This document shows, in pieces, positions 17,794-26,302 of a stretch of 64,000 bases of DNA. Numbering within the stretch: the stretch's first letter is position 1; every line of letters starts with the position of its first letter. The DNA is from Melioribacteraceae bacterium (GTDB taxonomy: Bacteria > Bacteroidota > Ignavibacteria > Ignavibacteriales > Melioribacteraceae). The stretch lies in NCBI GenBank assembly GCA_021740785.1, contig JAIOZI010000003.1, positions 44,276-108,275 on the forward strand. Reading direction: 5' to 3'. The notes under the pieces are model-generated. The model ran no database searches. It was not told the DNA's origin and saw nothing but the letters and a program-made list of their open reading frames with translations. The translations under genes and the position numbers were made by a program.

Positions 17794-18567
17794 TTAATAT
17801 TGATAGTGTTTTATCTGTTCACCTTTTTTACCAATTTCCGTCATTGCTTCAATACCAATTTTAAGATGGAGGTCAACAAATTTTCTATTTACCATTTTAT
17901 CCGACTCTTCAGTCTTTACGCCTTCTGGAATCATAGGTAAATCGGAAACCAGCAGCAGCGCCCCTCTCGCAATTTGATTTACATACCCGGCTATAAAAAT
18001 TGTAGCTGTTTCCATATCAATTCCGATGCTGCCCATCTTACGCAAATATGCTTTGAATTGTTTATCCCATTCCCAAAGCCTGCGATTGGTTGTATACACA
18101 ACACCTGTCCGGTATTCATGATGGTGAGCAATTATTTTATCTGAAACAAATTTATGCAATTTGAATGATGGAAGCGCAGGCACTTGTTCGGGCATGTAAT
18201 CATTACTTGTTCCTTCTCCCCGGATGGCTGCAATCGGCAAAATGAAATGTCCAATTTCAGTAGATCTTTTCAACCCGCCGCATTTACCTAAAAACAATAC
18301 GCCTTTAGGATTACGCGCAACGAGCAAGTCCATAATAGTAGCGGCGTTTGATGAACCGATTCCAAAATTAATTATCGAAAGTCCTTTTGTATTGGTTGCG
18401 GTCTGCATTGGTTTTCCATGACCTTTTATATCGCAATCGAAAATTTTTGCAAATTTAGTTACATAATTATGAAAGTTTGTCAGAATAATATAATCGCCGA
18501 AATCATCAATTTTTGTCCCGGTATAACGTGGGAGCCAATTTTTTGCAAGTTCTAATTTTGTTTTCAT
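17794..18567 (-). CDS. amn: AMP nucleosidase, Bacteroidota type
   Basis: 257 residues of the nucleoside phosphorylase superfamily. Characteristic blocks are G-I-G-S-S-N-A-A near residue 70, F-L-G-K-C-G-G-L near 92, I-D-M-E-T-A-T near 184 (substrate Met-Glu) and L-L-V-S-D-L-P near 205 (catalytic Asp). It matches the short AMP nucleosidases of Bacteroidota, which split AMP into adenine and ribose 5-phosphate in the cytosol. One base separates it from the upstream PAP2 gene, so the two are co-transcribed. Confidence 0.85.
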   Translation of the reverse strand: MKTKLELAKNWLPRYTGTKIDDFGDYIILTNFHNYVTKFAKIFDCDIKGHGKPMQTATNTKGLSIINFGIGSSNAATIMDLLVARNPKGVLFLGKCGGLKRSTEIGHFILPIAAIRGEGTSNDYMPEQVPALPSFKLHKFVSDKIIAHHHEYRTGVVYTTNRRLWEWDKQFKAYLRKMGSIGIDMETATIFIAGYVNQIARGALLLVSDLPMIPEGVKTEESDKMVNRKFVDLHLKIGIEAMTEIGKKGEQIKHYQY

Positions 18568-18568
18568 A

Positions 18569-19147
18569 TCAGTTTAATTCTTCCTTATTTTTTACAAATT
18601 TTTTTTCTATATACTTATCCAGCCGAACTGCGCCAAGTGCAAATAAATAACCAATACCGTAACCAATAAGAGCGCCAATGATAATATCAGAGGGATAATG
18701 AACACCGACATAAGGTCTAGACAATGCAACTAAAAATGCAGTAATGAATAAAGCTTTTTTATAGTTTGGATACAGCATAGAAAAAAATGCAGCTACAGCA
18801 AAATTATTAACTGCATGAGATGAGGGAAATGAATATGAGCCTGTACAAACCACTAAAATATTTACGTCATCAAGAACATTACATGGTCTTGCCCTTTCGA
18901 AAAAAGATTTTAGAAAAGTACTATTCAACTGATCTGAAAATGTGATCAACAGGAGCGCTCCGAATGCGGCAATACGACCAATTCTTCCTCCTTTAATCAC
19001 CAGCATCAGCCAGAATATTATATAGACCAGGTACCAATGTTTAACATCAGTTAAATAAACAAAAAACTTATCCAGTGCAGTAAATGACAGGGTGTGATTT
19101 ATAAAATAAAAAATAGAAACATCAATATTATAAAGTATATCAACCAT
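18569..19147 (-). CDS. PAP2-family membrane phosphatase
   Basis: 192 residues, five or six membrane helices. All three PAP2 motifs are present: K-x6-R-P (K-S-F-F-E-R-A-R-P), the P-S-x-H motif as F-P-S-S-H, and S-R-x5-H-x3-D (S-R-P-Y-V-G-V-H-Y-P-S-D). Family members dephosphorylate undecaprenyl pyrophosphate, phosphatidate or lipid A at the inner membrane. The exact lipid is not readable. It is the first gene of a minus-strand run and is divergent from the hybrid kinase gene. Confidence 0.88.
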   Translation of the reverse strand: MVDILYNIDVSIFYFINHTLSFTALDKFFVYLTDVKHWYLVYIIFWLMLVIKGGRIGRIAAFGALLLITFSDQLNSTFLKSFFERARPCNVLDDVNILVVCTGSYSFPSSHAVNNFAVAAFFSMLYPNYKKALFITAFLVALSRPYVGVHYPSDIIIGALIGYGIGYLFALGAVRLDKYIEKKFVKNKEELN

Positions 19148-19225
19148 GATAAAAGTAAAAATGTGATTGGATGCGGTAAGTTAATAAATAGAATTTATTG
19201 CGCCAAAGTAAATAATAGATTATAA

Positions 19226-19255
19226 TTGATAATAAAATTAATTGACATATATTTG
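19226..19255 (+). promoter_or_regulatory. Putative Bacteroidota-type promoter of the hybrid kinase
   Basis: TTG (19226-19228), 19 bases, then TATATTTG (19248-19255), a full match to TAnnTTTG. It lies 56 bases upstream of the TTG start codon. Confidence 0.45.
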
Positions 19256-19310
19256 TATATTAATGACATAAAATCAGAAATCATCTTAAATAAATATGTG
19301 ATTTATACAA

Positions 19311-21581
19311 TTGGCAGGAAGCACTAGTAAAGTATTTATCAGCGAAGAGAAGAAAAAAGAATTAGTTAAAGAAGAAATCACCGATCAACTAATTGTACCT
19401 CTTCGGTTATTAGCCGTATTCACTGCAGTTGCGGGAATATTTGCGTTAATATTCGAAGTACGCCACTTTGCTGATTTTTCAATTCAAATCTATTACAGCA
19501 GACTTCTTTCAACGGGCATTTCGTTTTTAGTTTTAGTTCTTTCTTATACAAATACCGGGAAAAAACATCCTGTTATTCTTGTCCATCTACTTCTTCTATT
19601 TATAACTTACTCTACTGCAACTATTATATATCTGCTTCCTAAAACGCTGGTTGTAAACTCTAATATACTAGCGTTGGTGATTTTTACGTCCGCAATATTT
19701 TTAAGCTGGGAAGTTAAGAACCAAATAATTGTTGCTATTTACTATAACGTAGTATTTGCCTCATCATTTTTATTAAACAGTGACACCCGCATTTATTTTA
19801 TACCAAATATGTTCGAGTCGGTACTCTTTGTAATGATACTCAGCATTATGGCTATTGCTGCTAGTACAATAACTTCACGGTTTAGAATTAAAAGTATTGT
19901 AAAGAATCTTGAAACGATGGCGCTTGAAGAGAGATTTAGACACATATTTGAAGAATCGGCAGAAGGAATTTTTCAAACGAATATTGCGGGAAAATTTTTA
20001 CTATTCAACCCGGCGTTGGTTAGAATTTTGGGTTATGAAAGCGATGATGAATTCAAAAAGTTAAATGCCGAAAAGGATATTTATGAAAATCCAAAAGATC
20101 GAAAGGAAATAATTGAGCAGCTCGAAAAACAAGGTGAAGTAAAAAACAAGCGTCTGAAATTCAAAAAGAAAGACGGCAATTCATTTTATGTGAGACTTAA
20201 TGCGAGAATGATCGAAGACGGATATAGCGCTAAATATATTGAAGGATTTATCGAAGACATTACGCTCCAGGTGAAATTTGAAGAAGAACAAAAAAGGACT
20301 CTTCAGCAGACTCAAATCGCAAAGCTTAAATCTGATGAACTTGCACAGCAGGTACAAAATATAAGTGATCAGAAATCAAAATTTATCGCGAGCATGAGTC
20401 ATGAAATCCGCAACCCGATGAACTCGATACTTGGCTTTCTTGCGCTTATTGAAGATGAAGCGTATGACGATAAACTGGAGCTTACCAACTTTGCGAATAA
20501 TGCCAAAGTAGCTGCTGAATCTCTGCTTGATCTATTGAACGGTGTATTAGATATTTCAAAAATTGAAGCCGGTAAAATGGAGTTAGATGAAGTAGATTTT
20601 TCAATCAGAGATGAAATAAAAAAAGCTTATTCAATACTTTTAAGTTCCGCTCAAGGAAAAGGACTTAATCTAAAGTTCAAAGTTGAGGATGATGTACCTG
20701 ACATTTTGATTGGAGATAATCTTAGGTTCAGACAAATATTGATTAACCTCCTAACGAATGCGATAAAATTTACTAAAATAGGTGAAGTAATAACCTATGT
20801 AAAAACCAGAGAAAAAGTCGGGTCTAAAATTGTAATCGTCTGCACGGTAAAGGATACAGGGGTTGGAATTCCCAAAGAAAAAGTCAATCAGCTCTTTAAA
20901 CCATATTCGCAGGTGACAACTGATAAAGTTATAAGAAAAAAAGGTACTGGACTGGGTCTTGTAATTGTAAGAGAACTTGTTACCCTGATGGGTGGAAATA
21001 TTGCAGTAAAAAGTGAGCCGGATAAGGGATCAATTTTTCAATTTACCATAACATTAGGCTTAACTTCGGGCAAAGAGGAAACCGGTTCGAAAAAGACTGA
21101 CGACGAGGAAATTAAAGAACTCGAGACTTTTGAAGATGAACAATCACAAATATCTGCTAAGAAAATTCCTAAATCTCACCGAAGCGATAAAAAAATATTA
21201 TTGGTGGAAGACAACCCGATAAGTCAAAAAGTTGAACATAGACTTCTTTCAGAAGTGGGATATAATGTTGAAGCTGTTTCAAGTGGAAAAGAAGCTCTTA
21301 CATTTATCGAGAAGAAAGACTTCAGTTTAATATTGATGGATTTGGAAATGCCGGGAATGGATGGATTGGAAACAACTCGAAGAATAAGATCATTGGATCA
21401 TATTAAAAGCAAGATTCCGATAATTGCAGTTACCGCACATTCAAGTATGAAAGATAGAGAAAGATGTTTAACTTCGGGGATGGATGATTATATTTCCAAA
21501 CCGATAAATATTCACTACTTAAAAATCACTATAGACAGCTGGCTGAAAGAATCCGAAAACAGGTTAAACGGAGACTCATAA
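19311..21581 (+). CDS. Membrane PAS hybrid histidine kinase (HisKA-HATPase-REC)
   Basis: 756 residues. Six membrane helices (about 28-200) are followed by a PAS domain (about 205-325), HisKA with H364 in S-H-E-I-R-N-P-M-N-S, HATPase (about 470-590; D-T-G-V-G-I-P and G-T-G-L-G-L boxes), a linker, and a C-terminal receiver with D677 in L-M-D-L-E-M-P-G-M-D-G. It is a self-contained hybrid kinase with no Hpt or output partner next to it. A stop at 19299-19301 in the same frame forces the TTG start at 19311. The stop codon is shared with the left end of repeat copy B. The stimulus is unknown. Confidence 0.9.
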   Translation: MAGSTSKVFISEEKKKELVKEEITDQLIVPLRLLAVFTAVAGIFALIFEVRHFADFSIQIYYSRLLSTGISFLVLVLSYTNTGKKHPVILVHLLLLFITYSTATIIYLLPKTLVVNSNILALVIFTSAIFLSWEVKNQIIVAIYYNVVFASSFLLNSDTRIYFIPNMFESVLFVMILSIMAIAASTITSRFRIKSIVKNLETMALEERFRHIFEESAEGIFQTNIAGKFLLFNPALVRILGYESDDEFKKLNAEKDIYENPKDRKEIIEQLEKQGEVKNKRLKFKKKDGNSFYVRLNARMIEDGYSAKYIEGFIEDITLQVKFEEEQKRTLQQTQIAKLKSDELAQQVQNISDQKSKFIASMSHEIRNPMNSILGFLALIEDEAYDDKLELTNFANNAKVAAESLLDLLNGVLDISKIEAGKMELDEVDFSIRDEIKKAYSILLSSAQGKGLNLKFKVEDDVPDILIGDNLRFRQILINLLTNAIKFTKIGEVITYVKTREKVGSKIVIVCTVKDTGVGIPKEKVNQLFKPYSQVTTDKVIRKKGTGLGLVIVRELVTLMGGNIAVKSEPDKGSIFQFTITLGLTSGKEETGSKKTDDEEIKELETFEDEQSQISAKKIPKSHRSDKKILLVEDNPISQKVEHRLLSEVGYNVEAVSSGKEALTFIEKKDFSLILMDLEMPGMDGLETTRRIRSLDHIKSKIPIIAVTAHSSMKDRERCLTSGMDDYISKPINIHYLKITIDSWLKESENRLNGDS

Positions 21582-21796
21582 ACCCAGATTTTCTATTGGA
21601 AAATCTGCCCTTCGGGCCGACAATTTGTAAGTTGAGAAATATCAAATACTTAGCCATATAGGAATTTTGGAATTCATTAATTAAATAAAATATTTTTCTT
21701 ACAAATTGTCGGGGTTAATCCCGCAACATAAAATGTTTTATTAAAAAATTTTATGAGCTGCCAACGGCAAAAATTCATTTCCAATGAATTTTTTGG
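21581..21796. repeat. 220-bp structured dispersed repeat, copy B
   Basis: This copy aligns along its whole length with the element at 12468-12687, with scattered substitutions. The 10-bp left hairpin has one mismatch. CCGACAATTTGTAAG and its exact complement are kept about 66 bases apart. Here the sequence after the left hairpin reads GCCCTTCGGGCC, a stable tetraloop hairpin. The left end starts on the last base of the kinase stop codon. The right end merges into the terminator of rocD. Confidence 0.85.
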
Positions 21797-21799
21797 AAT

Positions 21800-21834
21800 A
21801 AAAAAAGCAGACGGTAATTTTACAGCCTGCTTTT
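21800..21834 (-). terminator. Terminator of rocD (minus strand)
   Basis: Read on the minus strand, GCAGGCTGTAA and TTACCGTCTGC form an imperfect stem (two mismatches) followed by seven T residues (21806-21800). It lies about 25 bases beyond the rocD stop codon. Confidence 0.75.
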
Positions 21835-21856
21835 ATCATTACACGTCTGTTATTTT

Positions 21857-23059
21857 TTATTCCATATTAAGAACTTCGCCGATTCTTTCCATTGCCCAAT
21901 CAATTTCCTCTTTTTTAATAACCAGTGGTGGAGCAAACCGAATTACATTATCGTGAGTCTCTTTACATAATATTCCTTTTTGCATCAAAGCTTCACAAAA
22001 ACGTCTTGCACCGCCTGCTTCATCATTTAATTCAACCCCGATGAAAAGTCCTTTACCTCTAATCTCTTTAACATGATTACTGTTTACATCCTTCAGCTTA
22101 CTTCTAAAATAATTACCTAATTCAGATGAATTCTCAATGAGTTTTTCTTCAACAAGTACCTTTAATGCTTCGCGGGCTACTGCTGCACCAAGAGGATTTC
22201 CGCCAAAGGTTGATCCGTGATCACCGGGATTAAATACACCCAAAACTTCTTTCCTTGCAAGAACAGCCGATACAGGATAACATCCGCCGGAAAGAGCTTT
22301 GCCGATAATTACAGCATCCGGAGTAATATCTTCGTACTGGTATGCGAACAATTTGCCGCTTCTTCCTAAACCGGATTGAATCTCATCAGCAATAAAAAGG
22401 ACATTATTTTTACTGCAAATTTCATAAGTCTCTTTTAAGTAACCATCCCGCGGTACTATAACTCCCCCTTCACCTTGAATCGGTTCAACAATAAAAGCTG
22501 CTGTGTTTTCAGTAATTGCTTCTTCCAAAGCTTTAGCATTTCCGTACTCAACGATTTTAAACCCGGGTGTTAAAGGACCGAACCCATTTTTATACTGCTC
22601 CTCGGTTGAAAAACTTATTATTGTAATAGTTCTTCCGCCAAAATTATTCGTACAAGTAATTATTTCGGCTTTATTTTCCGGAATTCCTTTAACCTTATAA
22701 CCCCATTTTCTAGCAGCTTTTATTGCAGTTTCAACCGCTTCAGCGCCGGAGTTCATCGGCAAAAACATTTCGTATCCCGTGAGTTCAGAAAGTTCTTTAT
22801 ATAGAAAAGGCAGCTGACTATTTCTAAATGCGCGTGAAGTTAGTGTAATTTTATCTGCTTGTTCCTTCAAAACATTAATGATCCGCGGATGACAATGACC
22901 TTGGTTTACCGCCGAATACGCAGCTAAACAATCCAAATATTTCTTACCCTCAACATCGTGAACCCAAACACCATCTCCTTTTTCAATAACAACATCCAAC
23001 GGATGATAATTATTTGCACCGTATTTTTCTTCAATTGCTATATACTCGTTTGCCAGCAT
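21857..23059 (-). CDS. rocD: Ornithine--oxo-acid aminotransferase
   Basis: 400 residues, class III PLP aminotransferase. The M-N-S-G-A-E-A-V-E-T block is at 102-111, F-I-A-D-E-I-Q-S-G-L-G-R-S-G near 222, and the PLP lysine is K254 in I-I-G-K-A-L-S-G-G. The overall sequence is a close fit to ornithine aminotransferase, which converts ornithine and 2-oxoglutarate to glutamate semialdehyde and glutamate in arginine catabolism or proline synthesis. The frame extends 12 codons upstream, but the ATG at 23059 has AAGGA at proper distance and the family's N-terminus. It is a single gene. Confidence 0.92.
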   Translation of the reverse strand: MLANEYIAIEEKYGANNYHPLDVVIEKGDGVWVHDVEGKKYLDCLAAYSAVNQGHCHPRIINVLKEQADKITLTSRAFRNSQLPFLYKELSELTGYEMFLPMNSGAEAVETAIKAARKWGYKVKGIPENKAEIITCTNNFGGRTITIISFSTEEQYKNGFGPLTPGFKIVEYGNAKALEEAITENTAAFIVEPIQGEGGVIVPRDGYLKETYEICSKNNVLFIADEIQSGLGRSGKLFAYQYEDITPDAVIIGKALSGGCYPVSAVLARKEVLGVFNPGDHGSTFGGNPLGAAVAREALKVLVEEKLIENSSELGNYFRSKLKDVNSNHVKEIRGKGLFIGVELNDEAGGARRFCEALMQKGILCKETHDNVIRFAPPLVIKKEEIDWAMERIGEVLNME

Positions 23060-23154
23060 ATTTGTAATCCTTCTTTTAATTTTATTAATAATCAAGTAAT
23101 GAAATTTAGGAAATACGGGAATTACTTCCGAACAAATTTGGCGGGAATTAGAGG

Positions 23155-23196
23155 CAAAAAATCCGGTTGAATAGAATCAAATTCCACTCAACCGGA
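23155..23196 (-). terminator. Terminator of the partner-switching operon (minus strand)
   Basis: TCCGGTTGA and TCAACCGGA (23162-23170 with 23188-23196) form a perfect 9-bp stem with a 17-base loop. On the minus strand it is followed by six T residues, 20 bases beyond the HATPase-GNAT stop codon. Confidence 0.85.
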
Positions 23197-23215
23197 AAAT
23201 AAACTAGACCGAAAA

Positions 23216-24697
23216 TTATTTATTCATTTGCTGAACGATATATTCAAGTAATTCCTGTCCGAATTCTGAAGCGAGAACAATCTCCGAAGTATCAACCTCA
23301 ACATTATTAAGATACTGCAGTCTCAGCACATCTCCGGTTTCAAAGAGTTCGGGGATAACACCGGCAAAAAAGAATCCATACATTTCAAGAACTGCGCAGA
23401 ATTGCTGTGTATGAGGTTTTGCCAACGGTAAATCGATATAAATAGAATCTACCTTTCTAAGGCAGAGTTCCTTAAGGCGGTAATGTATATGCTCTTCAAA
23501 ATCCCGTCCATAATCTATAACACTCATAAAACCGATTTTTGCATCGGGAATTACTTTAACATCAAGTTTAGTTTTCTCATCAAGATCTTTTTCCTGAAGC
23601 TTTTTGTATGCATTGCTGATGTTACGTTTCAGCTCGCTTTGACCATAAATTTTTCCGATGATTGTTTTATGATGAAACGGCGGATAAACGTCCAAACTTG
23701 GCGATTCGTTAATCTTCTGATAAAACAAAACAGTTGTTTGTCTATTTTGAATTTTATGTTCGATTTTTTTGAAATTCATTTCCAGCGGTGCAAAAGCAAA
23801 AAGCAATCCTGTTTCATTCGCTCCTAAAGAGAGATTTCCTCTTTGCGTAAATGGATGAATTGAAACCGATTCGCTGTAAAGACCGTACATTCCAATATCA
23901 CGTGCATGATCAATTAAGAATTTTTTCATTTTCTTAAACAATCCCTTTCCACGGTACCGGGGATCAACTACAGCCTGTCCGGCTTCAGCAACCATTGAAT
24001 CGGGTGATGCAAGAACCATTGCAAGATGACCGACTATTTCATCTTTAGAGTTTGTAACTACACATGATTCGAGCAAACCACTCTCTATTAATTCCTTTCT
24101 TTTATCCGGGAAATAAATACTATCGTTTGGATATGAATATCCGTATGATCGATACACGCATCGAGCCAGATCAACGGCTTGATCGGGAATCATCAAATCA
24201 AAGTAAAGTTCTTCATCCGGATCAGCAGGCGGTGCATTTTTAAATTTATCGATTTCATCTTCGGATATATATTCCTCAACATCTTTGAAGGGAAGATATT
24301 TAACAAGTTCAACCCTCTTGCCTTTTCTGCCGAGATTTGTAAATTTAACTTCATCTGCAAAGGCACGCATCAAAATTGCACCAAGTCCAGCCTCACCGGC
24401 ATCTTCCATTTTTGTAAAATCAAAAGGCAGTCCCATGTCTTCAACAGCAATATCCAATCGAGTTGGCTTACGGTCGAGAGTTACGGTATAGTATCCCTGT
24501 TCCCCGGGTTCGAATGCATGCTCAATCACATTCAAACAAGCTTCTTCAACAACCAATTCCAACCGGTTTGCATCGCTTTCCTGAAGCCCGATTTTCCGTG
24601 CTGCATCTCTAACAAAGCCGGTTACAACAGGCAGGTAATCAACCTTTGCAACTACCGAAATATTAGCTATTTGATAAGTATTTTTATTAGTAGACAT
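23216..24697 (-). CDS. Fusion of RsbW-like HATPase and GNAT acetyltransferase
   Basis: 493 residues. Residues about 10-150 are an anti-sigma-factor-type HATPase_c_2 (E-L-V-V-E-E-A-C-L-N-V-I-E-H-A-F as N-box, V-E-D-M-G-L-P-F-D as G1 box, G-L-G-A-I-L-M). Residues about 165-320 form a GNAT domain with acetyl-CoA motif A, D-P-R-Y-R-G-K-G-L-F. The rest is an extra C-terminal domain of unknown type. It is the last of three co-directional genes after an RsbW-like kinase and a STAS antagonist. It could be a partner-switching kinase or binding protein whose fused acetyltransferase is the output. This is inference; the domains are seen. Confidence 0.8.
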   Translation of the reverse strand: MSTNKNTYQIANISVVAKVDYLPVVTGFVRDAARKIGLQESDANRLELVVEEACLNVIEHAFEPGEQGYYTVTLDRKPTRLDIAVEDMGLPFDFTKMEDAGEAGLGAILMRAFADEVKFTNLGRKGKRVELVKYLPFKDVEEYISEDEIDKFKNAPPADPDEELYFDLMIPDQAVDLARCVYRSYGYSYPNDSIYFPDKRKELIESGLLESCVVTNSKDEIVGHLAMVLASPDSMVAEAGQAVVDPRYRGKGLFKKMKKFLIDHARDIGMYGLYSESVSIHPFTQRGNLSLGANETGLLFAFAPLEMNFKKIEHKIQNRQTTVLFYQKINESPSLDVYPPFHHKTIIGKIYGQSELKRNISNAYKKLQEKDLDEKTKLDVKVIPDAKIGFMSVIDYGRDFEEHIHYRLKELCLRKVDSIYIDLPLAKPHTQQFCAVLEMYGFFFAGVIPELFETGDVLRLQYLNNVEVDTSEIVLASEFGQELLEYIVQQMNK

Positions 24698-24714
24698 ATC
24701 TTCTCTGAATTTTA

Positions 24715-25044
24715 TTAAGAATTTATAGCTTCCTCATAAGTTGAATAAATATCAAAAATTGGCGTGAACCCGGCAATTTCAAAAACTTCCATGATATGAC
24801 TCTTCAAATCACAAAGAGCAATTTTACCTTCGAGAGCTTTTACTTTTTTAGCTCCAACCAACAATACTCTCAAACCCGAACTGCTTATGTAATCGAGTTC
24901 ACCGAAATTAATCAGAAGTTTTTTCTCGCCGCTGTCAATTACCGATAACAGCTTTTCTTCGAAAGCACCGGCTGTACTTGCATCAAGTCTGCCGACAATA
25001 CTTAAGACAAAATACTTTTCATTTTTTTCTTCTTTTATATCCAT
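24715..25044 (-). CDS. STAS-domain anti-sigma factor antagonist
   Basis: 109 residues, a single STAS domain of the SpoIIAA/RsbV type. The phosphorylatable serine is most likely S56, directly before G in D-Y-I-S-S-S-G-L-R-V. It lies 17 bases upstream of the HATPase-GNAT gene and 23 downstream of the RsbW-like gene, so kinase and antagonist are probably cognate. A PP2C phosphatase encoded at 27443-28648 could reset it. Confidence 0.9.
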   Translation of the reverse strand: MDIKEEKNEKYFVLSIVGRLDASTAGAFEEKLLSVIDSGEKKLLINFGELDYISSSGLRVLLVGAKKVKALEGKIALCDLKSHIMEVFEIAGFTPIFDIYSTYEEAINS

Positions 25045-25067
25045 TACTCCTCCAATTTATAATAATC

Positions 25068-25481
25068 TTAATCTATTTTTTTAACTAATGTTACTATGTT
25101 TTTTTTATTATTTCTTTTATACGAATATTCAGTCATCTTTTGTTTGATAAAAAATATCCCGAGTCCGCCAATATGTTTTTCCTCTACTGAAGTATCAAGA
25201 TTCGGATCCGGTTTTGCAAAGGGATCAAACTCATTGCCGTCATCTGTAACTGTTATTATTAATTTATTATCTTCTAATTCAACAACAAAATCGATTAAAT
25301 GTTCTTTTTCATCTTTAAATGAATATGAGATTATATTGGTTATTAGTTCATCAAGTGAAAGGTTGACATCGAATTGAACCTTTTGAGGTAAAGAAAGCTT
25401 CTCGCCGATTTCTTCTAATTTGGCTGCTAGTTTGTTGAGCTCGTCTAAATCGTTTTTTAATTGAAATGCGAAAGAATTCAT
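25068..25481 (-). CDS. RsbW/SpoIIAB-like serine kinase (HATPase_c_2)
   Basis: 137 residues with the compact GHKL fold of anti-sigma factors: N-box S-L-D-E-L-I-T-N-I-I-S-Y (near 44-55), G1 box V-T-D-D-G-N-E-F-D-P and G2 box G-G-L-G-I-F-F-I. It should phosphorylate the STAS protein next door in an ATP-dependent partner switch. No sigma factor gene is adjacent, so the final target is unknown. It is the first gene of the three-gene operon and is divergent from the cupin gene. Confidence 0.88.
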   Translation of the reverse strand: MNSFAFQLKNDLDELNKLAAKLEEIGEKLSLPQKVQFDVNLSLDELITNIISYSFKDEKEHLIDFVVELEDNKLIITVTDDGNEFDPFAKPDPNLDTSVEEKHIGGLGIFFIKQKMTEYSYKRNNKKNIVTLVKKID

Positions 25482-25620
25482 TAAGCCTTCAATACAATGA
25501 ATGAATTGAATATCAAAATAGTAAAAATTATTCAGATGAAAAAAAACATTCTTCTAAATGCACACTCTCCACATAAATATTTCATATATTTATTCAACTT
25601 ATAAATGAAGAGAATAAACG

Positions 25621-25938
25621 ATGAGTGTCAAAAATATTTTTGATGATATCCCGGTTCATCAAGAAGAGGAAATATTCAACATCCTAGTTGAGAAAGAAAA
25701 TGTAAAAGTTGAGAGAATTATTTCAGAAGGACATGCTTCCCCGCCGGGTTTTTGGTATGATCAAGATAAAAATGAAATGGTTCTTTTGCTTTCCGGAAGT
25801 TCTGAAATTCTTTTTGATAACGGTAATAGATATAAATTACAAAAGGGCGACTACCTGAATATTCCAGCTCACCAAAAACACCGGGTTGAAATGACGGAAC
25901 CGAATACGAAAACAATTTGGCTTGCAGTATTTTATTAA
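25621..25938 (+). CDS. Small cupin-domain protein
   Basis: 105 residues forming one cupin barrel. It shows G-F-W-Y-D-Q near residue 42, E-M-V-L-L-L-S-G-S-S-E, the Y-K-L-Q-K-G-D-Y-L-N-I-P-A-H-Q-K-H-R motif near 76-92 and a C-terminal T-I-W-L-A-V-F-Y. The first cupin histidine pair is partly replaced, so metal binding is uncertain. This matches the small 'cupin domain-containing' proteins of unknown role. It stands alone, and its promoter region is shared with the partner-switching operon. Confidence 0.8.
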   Translation: MSVKNIFDDIPVHQEEEIFNILVEKENVKVERIISEGHASPPGFWYDQDKNEMVLLLSGSSEILFDNGNRYKLQKGDYLNIPAHQKHRVEMTEPNTKTIWLAVFY

Positions 25939-26011
25939 TATTTAATTAATCTTATTCATTTGGGAGAGAATAAATTAATTTATATTTTCCCAAATCGTTA
26001 AGTCATTGTTG

Positions 26012-26215
26012 ATGAGTGATAATAAATTGATAAAACTAAAAAGATCAAGCGACCGCTACCTTGCGGGTGTGTGCGGGGGAATTGCTGAAAAATTATCCAT
26101 AAAACCTTGGGTAGTACGTGTTGTTTGGACTTTCCTTTCGATGGTTACAATTATATTTCCCGGGCTGCTGCTTTACTTAATTTTATGGATTGTCATGGAT
26201 CCACCGGAAGAATAA
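26012..26215 (+). CDS. PspC-domain protein
   Basis: 67 residues from the ATG at 26012 (two in-frame TTG codons precede it). It is a complete PspC domain: L-K-R-S-S-D-R-Y-L-A-G-V-C-G-G-I-A-E-K, then a membrane helix with V-R-V-V-W-T-F, ending L-W-I-V-M-D. Family members act at the inner membrane in envelope stress; in E. coli PspC belongs to the phage-shock response. No other psp gene is nearby. Confidence 0.88.
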   Translation: MSDNKLIKLKRSSDRYLAGVCGGIAEKLSIKPWVVRVVWTFLSMVTIIFPGLLLYLILWIVMDPPEE

Positions 26216-26220
26216 ATTTT

Positions 26221-26302
26221 ACCCGGATTTTCCATTGGTAAATCTACACTTTATGAGCGATCAGCGGCAAAAAGTTTATTAGCAATGATTTTTTGGGGGA
26301 TT
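26221..26302. repeat. Internally deleted copy C of the 220-bp repeat
   Basis: An 82-base version keeps the left end (ACCCGGATTTTCCATTGG) and the right segment (TTTATGAGCGATCAGCGGC to TTTTTTGGGGGATT). It lacks the central 15-bp inverted repeat. It fills the gap between two convergent genes and its right end reaches the nuclease stop codon. Confidence 0.65.

Noticed and set aside
24179..24718. A 179-codon open frame on the plus strand opposite the HATPase-GNAT gene
   Set aside because: It is antisense to a clearly conserved protein, has no recognisable domain and no ribosome site; it is a codon-bias shadow.
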